This document shows positions 9,893 through 21,484 of a DNA stretch of 64,000 nucleotides, piece by piece. Positions within the stretch are counted from its first letter, which is position 1. The number at the start of each line of letters is the position of its first letter. This DNA comes from Ilyonectria destructans. Its lineage: Eukaryota > Ascomycota > Sordariomycetes > Hypocreales > Nectriaceae. Under the pieces are notes generated by a model. The model was not told where the DNA came from, did no database searches, and worked only from the letters and a program-made list of their open reading frames with translations. The position numbers and the translations under genes are program-made. The stretch is from the NCBI GenBank assembly GCA_020740775.1, contig JAHEWK010000017.1, positions 310,001-374,000 on the forward strand, given 5' to 3'.

Positions 9893-12439
9893 TTAACCCA
9901 GATCCTTTCTAAGGTTCATCAACTCAGTTCCGAACTGAAATAACTTAGCAGACACCTCCGTTGGCAAACCTTCGTGATACAAAACTGCTTCAAGAAGCTC
10001 GTCAAAGTGATCCACGCGAGTGCGAGCGGCATCTATCCGTCTTCGCATATCACGTCCCTCCTCGCGTAGCTGATTGTTGTTTTGTCGTAGCCGCTCGTTA
10101 TCTGAAGTCACAAAAGCGTTGGGGGGACTCTGGGAGACGGAAGGCCCTAGAATCGACGAAGACTGATCTGGGGTTGCCTCATCAGAAGCTCCAGCCTCCG
10201 GTGCTGTTTCACCCAGTGGCCGACCCGTTGGACACGATGGATACGGAACTGTTGAAAGTGGAACCGCAGCACCACTAGGACTACCTCCTAAAGGTTCGTG
10301 TGCATCGAAGGATGCATCAAACATAAATGGAGGCACCTGAGTCCATGGGTCCTCCAAGGTCATGGACGCTGCCGAAGGTTGTGTATTTGAAAACGAGTTG
10401 TTATCCCGCATAAGACTACTTTGAATTAGCTCTCAACACAGATCATCAATCATGAGAGTGGATGGTGCTTGAGTAACACATACAGGGGATTAGCTAACAC
10501 CTGTTGAGCTGGCGTTGGCGTAAGAGGCAATGCAGCTTGGATTCTGTTACCTGTCCCGTGCAATACTGATCCAGAAGAGTTTAATGCGGGAAGACATTCA
10601 GCGTGCCGTACGTAGACTAAGACTTGTTAACACTGCAATACCCGTAACTTTTGATAAAGTGATTCTGAATTAAACGGCTTACAAGGTGATACAATGTAAT
10701 TTCCTTGCTCGTCATCGAGCGAAACATGGGGCAGGACCAGGCGAAAGAGATGATACCAATTCTCGTCGCCACTTCCCAAGAATCTCTGGCCCCTGACCTG
10801 GAGTCTTTGCTCCTCAGTCATCCAATACTTAGTAGGTGAGGCTTTGGCCATGCAGTCATTTGCCCTGGTGTGTTCATCCAACGTTGTTGTCTTGTTGGGG
10901 AATGAGCTCCAGCACTTTTGGCATCGAGTTGAGAGGTCGTGGTTTCGGAAGATATGGGATCTGCAATTTTGATCAGCAAAATGTCCAAGAGTTTTGAAAG
11001 GATTCTTCTTCGACGACGTACTTGACTCTCGAGAAAGTTTCTGCTCCACCTTCGCGGTTCTTGCTACTAGGCATACAACATAAGGGACACCCAGAGGGAT
11101 CCCACTTATTGTAAGGACAGGCATAGCGAAAGCGTTTTGAAGGCTCGAAAGCATCGTAGTCGGATATTTTGAGTTGCTTAGGGGGGGGCCACGCGCTGTC
11201 ATCACCGTCACCGTCCTCTTCGAAAGAGCGTGGACGTTTCTTTGATGCGCATCGGGTCGAACTTGATGTTGCTCCTTGTACTGAGGAGTTTTGGCTCTGG
11301 GTCGACGCCTGATTGGTTGAACCAGAATTAGAGCATCTATCTCCTGAGTCATCGGAGAGGTTCGACGTGATCGATGTCAGGCTGACGCCAAAGTCAACTG
11401 AGCGTGTTGTTCTTTCTGATGTCGCAACGTCGTTTTGAGTAGAGACCTCACTGTCCTCATCTTTGCCTCGCATACTATCCAATAACCATGCTAATGACCG
11501 AGAAAGATGATCATTTATTCTCCTTTCTTCACTTGGAAGGATATTCGTTGCGTGCTGCCACGGCGAAGGCACCCGAGATGACTGAGCTGATGAAGGGTCG
11601 ATGGTAGTTGCTCTACTCTGTTCTTGCCCCTTCTCGACATCAATATCCTTGTCAGAAGGCTCTGTGGTTGATGTCGAACCAGATGCAGTGTCGGAGGAAG
11701 GAGAAGGATCTTGGTGCATGTCAAAATTCTGACAATTTGATGAGTTGATGCCAATGTCAAGATATTTTTGCGCGCCTGCCTGCAAATCAGGTATGGAACC
11801 GAGAGGCTTAGGCAACGCGTTTGAACTCTGCTCAGCGTTGGTATTGGACAAACACAATAGGATCTCAGCACCTTGCGCAATACAATCGAACTCGGACGTA
11901 TAAGGTGTCACCGACGTCGATACTCTCTGGGACAGGGCTGCGGACTCTTTCGCGGTGGACTGTGTCGCTGGACGAGGAGCTCGTTAGCAGAGAAGCTCAG
12001 AGTTGAATAGGGAATGGCATGTACTTGGGATATCGTCTATCACAACGCCACTATCGCTGGGTGTCTTAGCATGTTCTTCAAGCTCAGGGTGCTTCGACAT
12101 TTTATGCATGAGCAAATCGGAGCTCCTGAAGTAGCCTTTGTCTCCAGTTCTGTCACATCCAGCTACCTGACACTCGAAAGGTGTCCACTGGTCGGCTTCT
12201 ATCATATACCTACTAGGCTCGAACTCAGTGATACATGGTCCAAAATATTCTGATTCGTCAACATCAAGGCCTAGCCCATCGTGCCGTGGCGCCTGGGGAG
12301 ATGATACTGAGTGATATCCTGAATCGAGAGATATACTTGGAGCCAAGAAGCTGGAGGAACTTGGCTCCATGCAAGCATCATCCCAATCCGGCACAGGTGG
12401 AATATCACCGTCCCACCGGTAAAGATTCGCATCCTCCAT
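9893..12439 (-). CDS. C2H2-type zinc-finger protein of unknown function
   Basis: A five-exon minus-strand model is frame-consistent: 12439-12025, 11967-11022, 10960-10683, about 10616 (or 10622) to 10501, and 10429-9893. Exon 1 has an acidic start (MEDANLYRWDGDIPP) and a C2H2-like unit FECQVAGCDRTGDKGYF with HKMSKHPELE. Exons 2-3 encode a long Ser/Thr-rich low-complexity region and then a second Cys/His set: RYACPYNKWDP, CPLCC, HIFRNHDLSTRCQKCWSSF and HTRANDC. This resembles the fungal C2H2 pattern in which ACPF/YxKxDP is followed by an R-N-H helix and a CPRC-type knuckle. The last exon ends in a predicted coiled-coil (NERLRQNNNQLREEGRDMRR). These proteins are thought to be nuclear, but none of this group has a function I can name. 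Joining exons 3-5 into one gene is less certain than exons 1-3. Confidence 0.6.
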
Positions 12440-13317
12440 TCTTGGCGTTGAATAAGAATATGCTTCCCCAAGAAAGGTTGTCGGCTAGGCGCTCCTATGT
12501 GAAGCAGCGCAGGGCTCCGCAGGGGCAAGGACGGCTCTGAATTTGACCTAGTAAACCAGACTTGAGGATAATACGTGCATAAGCGTATCAGGGAGCGTGG
12601 ACGGGCTAGGTGTGGTCCTAACAGGATGAAATGTCCACGTAGGCTGGGAGATGACGGAGCTGAATTTGAGCATGCTGACTGTCCCAGCGCTGACTCTATA
12701 GTCACCAGTACGTTTCGGATTCGTGGGCTGTGAGAGAGCACTCATGTGCACGCTAGTCCTGTTTAGAAGGACTGGACCGGCTCCTTTCGGTTGTCACTTG
12801 ACATTAGGCTGAGTACTCTGTAAGTACATTTATGTATAACCCTAGCAGATCTTGCATGAGAGATACTTGAGAGTAACGGGCATCGCGCCCTACATATACC
12901 CCAGCCAAAGGCGGAGCAGGTTGTGTATCCTCCTTATGGGCTACCTCCTGGGCAAAGAGGAGCACTATTTGGACCAATGGCGCAAAAATATCATGTTACT
13001 GTACTGGAAAACCCCCAATTTACGTTCATGGCCCAAGGGGGAAGTGCATTGCGTATCGAGCCCAGGGAGGCTCGTTATTGGCTGGCTGGTGTCCCCGTAA
13101 CACCATCATCGTCCCCAAATGTGCACAGTCTTGGGGCATCCAACCGCTTTATCTTTGGGCACAGGAGTATTGATTTCGTATACAATGTCAATGATACCCT
13201 CTTGAGCAAGGGCCAAAGTATAAGATAGCCAATATCTGCACAAACATCAAGTAACTGACAAATAATAACTGCCCCCGTTCGTTCATTGTAAAAATCCTTC
13301 ATCAGTCGTATTGGCGG
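12440..13317. other. Intergenic, no gene recognised
   Basis: This is 878 bases between the C2H2 gene start and the HET gene end. Several frames of 60-100 codons overlap each other on both strands without domain similarity. CATATACC at about 12893-12900 is a weak TATA-like site. I see no RNA gene. Confidence 0.4.
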
Positions 13318-14425
13318 CTACGTCTCTATTTCCAACCACATTACAAACACCAGTGACAACATGAGCGGGCCGAGCAAGCTACAAGACACCCAAGCCGAGA
13401 CAGTACAACGACAATATGGCACCCGAAGAATTTCACGGTAAGTGACTTTTTCAGTTGATCTGTCGCATCTTTTAATCGCGTGATCGTGTAGTCCCTCGGC
13501 TAGCATAGTCACAGACGCTGCGACGACCGGGTCGAGTCGGAACTCGGGAAGCCAAGGTGGCCATTTACCTGGAACAGGTCAATACTCAGTGGGATTGGGA
13601 TCTTTCCGGCCTGCAAATCAACAAAATATCAATCGCGATCTTCAATTTATCGGTTCTCAGTTCGACGGTAGTAGTTAGTACCATGCCATGAATTTAACTA
13701 AATTTACCCTGAACCAGGCGATCTCCAACAATTTCTAAATCCCGACCCAAGTTTGAAAAATCACCTATCAACTCGCTTAAGAATGGATAGTCACCAAAAC
13801 ACCATTCGACGGGCTCTGCTTCTCGAGTGAGAGCCAGGGCATCATTTCGAAGGACTAGCTCCTGCAGCGTCCATAGCGAAGAAAACCACGGATCACCGAA
13901 GAGCTCAATGCAGCATTTTTGCAGGGATTCAACCCCTTGTTGGATAGGTAGGCTTGTAGGCAAGTCAAGGATGCAATATTTCACTTGCTCGCTGTGATAT
14001 TTGACTTCATGTATTATGTAGGCGAGATTATGATGATTCGTCTGAGAAAGCCATACGAAAGCCCGATGGGCATTTTTGAAGATAATGACTTGGCGTCCAA
14101 CTTCATCCGCATTAACTCGCTCGTCTTCTTGATGGATGCATGCGATATCAATCCATGCCCAGTCAATATCATCTCGGCCCAGGAATTTAATAATATGCTG
14201 GAACTGCTCGACAGAAAAGTGTTCTGTTTTGATAGTAGGCATCTTCCACGAGGTATTCCGTACACGGAGCGCGGGCGCGCCTTCGAGATTCCTGAGCCGA
14301 AAACGGCCCCAGGTGTATGTCAAGACGCTGTATTTCGACTCCTTCTCGGCTCTGACATATGAAGCACATGAGTAGACGTTATATTCGTCTCGTTCGACTG
14401 AGGTCATAGACGGGATGTGCAGCAA
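13318..14425 (-). CDS. Short HET-domain protein (heterokaryon incompatibility family)
   Basis: Two exons (14425-13708 and 13568-13318) encode about 322 residues. The HET domain (PF06985) is recognisable from YSVLTYTWG near residue 35, then DDIDWAWIDIACIHQED, then IIFKNAHRAFVWL, and finally DPWFSSLWTLQE. HET proteins act in non-self recognition and can trigger regulated cell death in fungi. Most family members are 500-800 residues. Here the second exon adds only a Trp/Pro-rich piece (KWPPWLPEFRLDP) and a hydrophobic C-terminal stretch (SCSLLGPLMLSLVFVMWL). The protein is therefore unusually short and could end in a membrane anchor. The second exon depends on one inferred splice (intron 13707-13569). 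A 3' truncated gene is the alternative. No recognised partner gene lies next to it. Confidence 0.65.
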
Positions 14426-15343
14426 ACGGCGTGGCCAGGAGTCCCACTTTGTAGGAAATGAGGTGAGGAGAGGTGGATGATCCTGATGCAGGATTAGTCC
14501 TGTTGAGGAAGCCTTGTATTGAAGCCGTGGAGGAAGGTGGAAAGCAGGTTGATTACCATCTTGGAGAGGTCTAATTTGCTATTTAAATAAGATTTGTCGG
14601 ACTTTTGTGCGGCTTGAAAAACTGCTGGATCCGATACGGTCAATTTGATCCGGGCAATAGTGTTTAAAGCAATGATGATGATGTTGATGATTGCTTAGGC
14701 CCATCGGCCGGGCAGAGAGGGGTTTTCTGACACCCGCTTCCGACTAAGGTCAGGATATCGATCTATCAGAGACAATTTTCAAGGGGTGGCTTGCTGATAG
14801 TAAGGGTACATCGCGCCAGACAAGGGTTCTGAGTTGAAATTCAGCAAGAAGAACGAGTAGCCATGTGGCCAATGATTTAATGGATGATAGACTATGTGGG
14901 ACACTGTCATTGGACAGGCCCGTCACATGAAGTCCGGCCTAACCGCTCAGATTTTCAGCTGCCATATCACTTTCAACCCATTAACGCATGTCTGTCTAAT
15001 CTGGTATAGTGGCTGCCACGTCCACGGCGGAGGCTGTATATTCAGCCAGCCACACGAAAATAGCCAGCATTTTGATTGGTGACTACAATAGCCACATTAC
15101 GCGACGCAACTTGAGAAAGATGACTGCATATTCCGTTTTTGCAATGCCAGGGCTGTCGCAGGAGCATTCATTTATCAACAGTCGAGTATAAACCCACTGC
15201 TCTCTCCCAGGAGTGAGGAGGCAGCGCCCAGAACACAACCTCAAAAATTCATATTTGTTCCTGGGCGCCTATTTAGGTCAATCTTGGATTGTCTTCATCT
15301 TCACTAAGAGAAACCACTATCTCTCCTAGCAGTTTCCGGTATT
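14426..15343. other. Divergent intergenic region between the HET and membrane-protein genes
   Basis: These 918 bases hold both upstream regions. A good TATA box (TATAAA, 15187-15192) lies about 155 bases before the membrane-protein ATG, followed by CT-rich sequence typical of fungal start regions. A (GATGAT)-rich run is present near 14670-14690. No gene was found. Confidence 0.45.
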
Positions 15344-17038
15344 ATGGCTGAGAGCCGTGTTTCTGAGAAGCACTTCTCACCCGAGTATACAGAACTCGAC
15401 CAGAACGAGCAAACACAAACCGATTCCTCTCCCACTCCCGCAAAATCCCGACCGAGGAGATTATTCAAATACTGGCCCCTCTTACTCGCTCATACCGCTG
15501 GCTGCATCGGCCTCGCCTTAGCGCTGGTCTTTGCTGTCAACCATTACAATGCCATCAACACCTCGACGCCACGATACATTGGTGGAAAACTCCGCCTTAG
15601 AGTTTCCGACATCACAACCCTGGTTTCGGCCGGGCTAGTTGTCATCAAGTTCTTCACTGCCTCGTGGGGGGCCGTTGCGGTATGGAGATGTGCGTACGAA
15701 TTGACGCAGAAACCCGGAGCAGCTCTCAGTCCGAAACAACTCTCCTTCATGACAAGATACAAACTGCCTCCGTGGACGAGGTATCCCTTCAGTCGGCCGA
15801 AGGGGCTCCGCAACTGGGCGATTGCCTTGGTTCTGCTCTTTGCAGTTCCCCAGCAGTTCATAGCGCCTCTCCTCTCCGGCGCGGTGAACTGGAACCCGTC
15901 GTCCGTTCCCGCAGACGCAACGGTCCCAGTGAATTCCACTGATCCGTCTGCAACTTCAGATTTCTGGTACCAATATCTAGTCAACTCGTACGCCCCCAAG
16001 AGAGCTACTATACTTCGCATCGCCGCGGGGCTTGCCAGCATGGCATGGGCCGATAGCTCGACTGTCTCCCACAATGGAACCTCTTTGACGGGCAACGGAT
16101 GTCGCCACGTCGTCAATGACTACGGCCTAACGGTGAACTCGACATTGGCTAATTCCGTCGTTCCTTGCATCAAATTCCATAAGATCTCCTGGGCAATGTC
16201 GGCTTCTGAGATCCCACCTGCAGTGGCTGACCTGGTTACGTCGAACGCGGAGACTCTCAGCCTCTTGAACGACACCCTCTACCAGTACACAAATCCTGGC
16301 CATGCTGTCCTCTTCAACCCTGACAAGCTTTGGGACCCGTCCCAATATGGGCTCCCAGAGGCCACTCTCGTCTCCGGTCCTCAAAGTCTAGGCCTCCTCA
16401 TCGCAAACCAGTACACGGATAAGTGCAAGGGCCTTGATGTAAACAACTTCGGGGACGTGGACAAAATCCCACAGTACAAGTATGGCTGGGCTCTAGGGAC
16501 CTGCTTCATCTTCGCCAATGTAACACTCAGCGCCGGTGTGACCACCAGCAAAGTGAGCACCTACGTTACGTCGCGAGTTGTCGAAGATCAGACCCCCATT
16601 GACGACGTTGTCTTGCATGCAAATCGCTGGGTCCAGCAGTCCCTCTGGCTTCTTCCGGATCTGATGACCATGGTATCCTCTATGAACTCGACTCTGCTTC
16701 CGACTTGGGACAATATCGATAATTACACCGAGAACCTCATCCGCCAATGCTATTTGGCCGCGTGGGATAGTTTTCATCGGTCATTCGACACAGATGGGAC
16801 TGTATCTCCCGCAACGCCTCAAGAATCTAGGGTCCAAGCCACCGTTTCTAACTCACGTGTGTTTTCATGGCTGGCCATTTCCCTACTTCACACTATCGGT
16901 GGTATTCTGCTGATTTCAATGCTCCTTGGGCCCGAGGAGTCAGAGGTACCGAACAGCGAAGATTCTGCAGGAAGGGAAGGGGGAATGGAGGCTGGAAAAG
17001 AGATTATGAACACCCTCGCAGCGTTGAACTTCTTTTAG
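15344..17038 (+). CDS. Multi-pass membrane protein of unknown function (564 aa)
   Basis: A single uninterrupted exon starts with the ATG at 15344, which follows a TATA box and a CT-rich leader. The N-terminus is hydrophilic (about 40 residues). Probable membrane segments follow at about residues 43-65, 91-114 and 157-180. A large central domain (about 180-510) is rich in N-x-S/T glycosylation sequons, for example NST, NGT and NYT, and contains scattered cysteines. A last membrane segment (FSWLAISLLHTIGGILLISMLLG) lies near 514-536 and a short acidic tail follows. This four-helix arrangement with a big extracellular or lumenal loop is common among uncharacterised ascomycete proteins. I recognise no enzymatic motif. 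The coding prediction is strong; function is unknown. The gene is flanked by the HET gene and TF2, and nothing suggests co-regulation. Confidence 0.8.
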   Translation: MAESRVSEKHFSPEYTELDQNEQTQTDSSPTPAKSRPRRLFKYWPLLLAHTAGCIGLALALVFAVNHYNAINTSTPRYIGGKLRLRVSDITTLVSAGLVVIKFFTASWGAVAVWRCAYELTQKPGAALSPKQLSFMTRYKLPPWTRYPFSRPKGLRNWAIALVLLFAVPQQFIAPLLSGAVNWNPSSVPADATVPVNSTDPSATSDFWYQYLVNSYAPKRATILRIAAGLASMAWADSSTVSHNGTSLTGNGCRHVVNDYGLTVNSTLANSVVPCIKFHKISWAMSASEIPPAVADLVTSNAETLSLLNDTLYQYTNPGHAVLFNPDKLWDPSQYGLPEATLVSGPQSLGLLIANQYTDKCKGLDVNNFGDVDKIPQYKYGWALGTCFIFANVTLSAGVTTSKVSTYVTSRVVEDQTPIDDVVLHANRWVQQSLWLLPDLMTMVSSMNSTLLPTWDNIDNYTENLIRQCYLAAWDSFHRSFDTDGTVSPATPQESRVQATVSNSRVFSWLAISLLHTIGGILLISMLLGPEESEVPNSEDSAGREGGMEAGKEIMNTLAALNFF

Positions 17039-17693
17039 ATTGGCCATTCCAACTTGGTCTTTTCCATGGACGTGGACGTGGCTAGATCTGCATTATTAAT
17101 GACACCACGATGCATTCCCTGTGTTGTAAAGCTGAACATGCCCTACTTCACAGTTCCTCTGTACGAAACAATCCGGTACACACCAGCTTGCAGATTCTTA
17201 TTATGCAGCTAACCTGAAGAGATATCACTTGATATCTGCTCCGCAATTACCAATATGTCTCGCTCCCGATGTCTTAGGCCCCGTGGACCGTGCAAATTAC
17301 ACCTCGGGACTGTTGGTGTCTCGGAGGGATCCGAGCTTGGATCAACTCTGGGTAGATGAGTAGTAGCATCTATTCCATTGGGCCGCCTGCATGGCGGACA
17401 TTGCATGGGTTTAAGACTCCACTTTTCGCAGCACTCGCTTTTCGCGGGTTATCTCCACTTTGATATTTACAATTAACAGAATAAAGATAAATATAATATA
17501 GTATGCGAGGAGGGTCTTGCATGAGGTATACGCCAGCCTGATTTCCCCTACCTTACTTATCCTAAGAGATATGTGTCAAAATGTTTGTACCCACTATCTG
17601 AAAAAATACTGTACTTCCTTGTTCTATCTAGCTAGATATTGGAATAAGAAAACAATTAAACCATAATACAGTATGCATTGCGGAAGTTACTGT
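17039..17693. other. Convergent intergenic region
   Basis: These 655 bases between the 3' ends of the membrane-protein gene and TF2 are AT-rich around 17460-17690. I recognise no gene, repeat or RNA. Confidence 0.4.
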
Positions 17694-20529
17694 TTATGAG
17701 GCAGTATGACTTCTTGACATATTTTGAAGTCCCGTCATGAGTTGAATTGTCTGCTCAATCAGGAGCGGTCTTCCTGTCCCGACAAAATTGGCCCTCAACA
17801 TTCCGATGACTGCCCCCATTGTTTTCTCAGGGGATGATAAGTACACATCTTCACTCGCATCACTGTCCAAAATATCTGGCTTTGAGGGGTTTCGAAGACA
17901 AGGCTGCCCACTTCCAAGCTGTAAGAATCTTTGGACGCTGGGGTTATCGCGGCTATCAAGCCAGACGGGTTGGCAATGGGGCCCTGATGTGGCACCACGA
18001 CTGTCTCCACACTGATTTGTCTTATTCTTTGACGTAGACAACAATCCGTAGACCCAAAGTGCCAGGCTTGCATGATATACCATTATTGGGGTAGGTCCTC
18101 GTATTGCTCCCCTTGGCATTGATCGGGCGATCCGGATGATCTGGCCGGCATGCCAAATTGCTCTCCGGGCAGCCTCGCTCTGGTGCCACTCTCTAATCGT
18201 AGGGTACACTTTACGAGCTTCTTCAGGGCCTTGCATGCCGGCAAAGACCTGGCAATCCTCGAGAGGGGTGTCCATGTGCATGAAAATCAGTTCCAACTTC
18301 ATTAATACCTCGGGAGCAAAGGATGTGTGGACGTCAAAGCTGACTTGGAACTGATTCAACATTTTGATGATCTCATCATGTCGCGACGCCATAATTAAGG
18401 CGTTCCACCTCCGTGGCTGATGCCTCTGGAAAAGTTTGAGCTGGATATGTTCCCAGGCAAAGCCCCAAACACACGACAGAAACGCAGTACTGACGACCTC
18501 TGTATCTGCAATCCTGTCAGAGGCACAAGCACCTTCTAAATCATCCGCATAGTCGGCCACGGTGAGTACCCGATCGAGGTTGAGAGGTCTCGGGGCAAGC
18601 ATTGCCGACTTCCACTCGCAAGCGCTCTTTTCTTGCCAGAGGTAATGTGACTCTGGGAGAGGAATGAGCATTTCCGTATGAGAAATCAGAGGATTGACTT
18701 GTAGCGACATAGACGCATTCGTGTCGTGTCTAATGACTCTAAACACGAGCCTCTTGAACGACTCCAGCAGACTCCATTTTCGCCACAACGCCTCAAGTTG
18801 TTCACCTTCATCGGTCTCAGAAACAGTAATCCGAGGATAAAATGATTGTCTGAGCTTTCCGCTCCGCCGAAGGAGGGTCAGAAATGGCTGGAAGAGGCGC
18901 TCGGTAACTTCGACCTTTCGGTGGTGGCCGCTCCAAAGATCAACTTCAAGAACGATGGTAAATGCCTGCGCAAGCTCTAAATCTCGGATGGAATCGGTTT
19001 CTTTTTCCCACTAGCGTAAAGCAATTAGTGTCTGTATACTTTACAATCGTTGCGACGTGTGTCCTACCTGCCCGACTATGGCAACGCGTGCATGCTCCAG
19101 GAATGCAAACCCAAGTTTCGCCAAGGCAGGATCGATGGTGAGGATTGATGCAGATGATACCATTGCAGCCAGAAGCTCTGGACTTTGTTCATTCGGATCG
19201 AATGTTGCAGAGTGTATGAAGGAATCCGCACGAGACACCGGCGAGGTAAGGTAGAATTGAAGCAAGGTATCCAACAACTCTACCGATGGGAATGACATGA
19301 AGGCCTTGGGCATGTTTTCAGGACGGCAAGTCCCCACCAGTGTCATTAAGATTCTGTCTCGCGCGGCCGTACTTAGTCGTTTGCACGTCACCCGCCGGTC
19401 TAGAGATATGGGAGTTTCCAGATAAGGTTGGATCTGGTCTTTGCCGTCCCCAGGCTCGTCACCCCTCGATGAGTCACGAGTAGCGGGACAAAACCGCCAG
19501 TAAGATTTTGCAAATGACTCTGAAGACATTCCTACCGGTTTGTACTGATTCAAAGGCCCTTGCTCGTCAGGGCGGCTGTTGTTGCCATCTGGTGAAAAAC
19601 TACCGTATTCGAATGGGATATTAGTATTGTACTCATCTAGAAATCTCAAGTCAATGTCGCTAAGCTCCAGGTGTGTTGAAAAGTCCATATCTGATACTCT
19701 CATTGGTGTCCATTGTCCAGACAAGCTGTTGATTTCGGGTATTTCTAAAGGGAACGGGATGTTCCCATTAGAATTTTGAATTTGATCTGTTGGAACGAAA
19801 CACTCAGTATGTCATGGAAATTATAGCCATTCAAATAAATCAACACACCTGAGGGGAGAGCAGACAGTAATTGAATGGGATTCGCAGGAGCATTCCCAAT
19901 GCCATTGAGATCCGGGTCATCAAAGGCAGGGTCAAGCACGGGAGGCCTTTGATTGGCATCTCCCTCAACGTCCCCAAACTTTTGGCTCGCGGTATTAGAG
20001 TCGGCTTTCATCTGACAATTGTCCGAGTCTGTTGAGCGATCCCAGATGCAAATCAGATTCTCTTGCTCACAGCGACTACAAGGCTTCAGATCTGTACACC
20101 GCAAATGATTGACAGCACATGCTTGACATGCTTGCACTACTCTGCCACGGGTTACGGGTGCATGACCGCCAACTGCCGGGCTATGTCTATCCCTCGCGGT
20201 CGAGGGGCCATGGACAGAGACATGCCGTTTCAACACATCTCTACGTAATGAGTAATTCAGCGCCAATTGGAGGAAATGTTGGACTTTCTGGAAAGAAATT
20301 GCTGGAACTCACGCTCTTGAAAACGCCTTGGAGCAATAATGGCATTTGTATGGTTTCGATTGTGTGTCTACATGCCATGAATTAGTGCGAGGTCATTGGA
20401 TGGCGAGTTCGGCTCCTAACGGGATCGTGTGTGCCTAGCAAGGTGGTCAAGCCTCTTGTAACGCCGCTTACAAGAACCACATTGAAACAGGCCTGATTCA
20501 TCCTGCAACGCAACACCAGATTCATCCAT
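17694..20529 (-). CDS. C2H2 + Zn2Cys6 dual-type transcription factor (TF2)
   Basis: Five exons (20529-20421, 20367-20313, 20240-19849, 19786-19068, 19010-17694) join in frame to give about 863 residues. Two classical fingers are split by introns. Finger 1 is C17-x2-C20-x12-H33-x3-H37, linked by TQSKPYK to finger 2, C45-x2-C48-x12-H61-x3-H65. A Zn2Cys6 cluster follows at about 93-119 (CQACAVNHLRC...CSRCEQENLIC). The fungal-specific TF domain spans roughly 300-600 and contains SFIHSATFDPNEQ, DLWSGHHRK and LLESFKRLVF. Proteins with this C2H2-plus-Zn-cluster layout are nuclear regulators of accessory metabolism. Three GTGGAGGTGG repeats sit just upstream of the start codon. The same motif core lies between the GST and FAD monooxygenase genes, so control of that block is a reasonable inference. 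TF1 appears to be a finger-less paralogue. Confidence 0.9.
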
Positions 20530-20569
20530 GGCAACGGAGTTTAGTTGGTGGAGGAGTCGGAAAGAAGAT

Positions 20570-20640
20570 GTGGAGGTGGAGGAAGATGTGGAGGTGGGCA
20601 ACGAGAGTTAAAAGGTCAGTTCTCCGTATGTGGAGGTGGA
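20570..20640. repeat. Three GTGGAGGTGG repeats immediately upstream of TF2
   Basis: Copies of ATGTGGAGGTGG begin near 20569, 20587 and 20629. They lie about 40-112 bases upstream of the TF2 ATG (20529), in the promoter or 5' leader. Read on the TF2 strand they are CCACCTCCACAT. The same core appears at 22500-22517 between the GST and FAD monooxygenase genes. The core may be a regulatory site or a purine-rich microsatellite. Confidence 0.5.
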
Positions 20641-21484
20641 GATTAAGCTCCCCCACATTCCGAAACAGCGTCACATAGTCAAAGCGAAAGCAATGTCAAT
20701 GTGGAGCCGATGATTTCAAATGCTAATTATCTGTCGGTTCGACGTCACCGGCATCGGAATTTCGACGTTGTAAGTTTTGGATTTAACTGTATCAGGAGTA
20801 ATAGATCGAGTTTGGGTGCGAATTTGGTCGACATGTGTGTAAGTAATACTCTTCCACATTTCCAACATGACAGTACACGCACGCTAATAACCCATCATGT
20901 GCAAAAGAATGTATCAAAGCGGCAAAGAAACAGAAGTGTAGAATATGCAGCCTTCAATAATCCTTTATTCAAGCTGCGCACCTGCTAGTAAAGGAGAACA
21001 CACGGACCGACCGACACCAGTTAATCCCGAGACACAAATTTTTCCAGAGCCCGAGCCTACCCTGGAGCCAAAGTCCTATATAATCCAGTATCGCTACGTA
21101 GACTGGGCGGGATGTTCATTATTCAATCACAGCCTGAATTTTATCATGAACTATTATGCTATTTACAATTAAGAGAATTTTATAGAGCGGAAGATTAATC
21201 ATATTGCGATGCGAGGGGACTTTACCAAATGAACAACGGTTCCGACCTTTTAATCTCTAAATGCGTCACATTCAAGTCAAGTACACTCAAGTCATAAACT
21301 GCTAACTCCAGTTTCCCTCAGAGTACGACTCTAAGACTAAGAAATTTTATTGCCCTATAAAATGCATAGTTGACCTGTTTATAAATATGCAAAGTCCTTA
21401 CATAGCGTAGTTCATCGCTGTATTTGATGTCCGTCGCGGCACTGCATACTTGTTCAATATGCTGATATGCATTGATTGGGTCAT
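20641..21484. other. Intergenic, no gene recognised
   Basis: This is about 840 bases between the TF2 upstream repeats and the GST stop codon. AT content rises after 21100. Short frames lack any domain signal. No RNA gene or repeat was recognised. Confidence 0.4.

Noticed and set aside
10412..10682. A separate small gene at 9893-10411 instead of the last exons of the C2H2 protein
   Set aside because: The intervening sequence stays open in compatible phase (VYVRHAECLPALN and following) with usable splice sites, so one gene is the simpler reading, although not proven.
13000..15000. Possible tRNA or snRNA genes
   Set aside because: I looked for A-box and B-box like patterns and cloverleaf arms here and in other spacers and saw none that I could support by eye.
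15544..16116. 190-codon minus-strand frame inside the membrane-protein gene
   Set aside because: It is antisense to a long intact coding exon. The plus strand shows membrane segments and sequons and the antisense product shows no domain.
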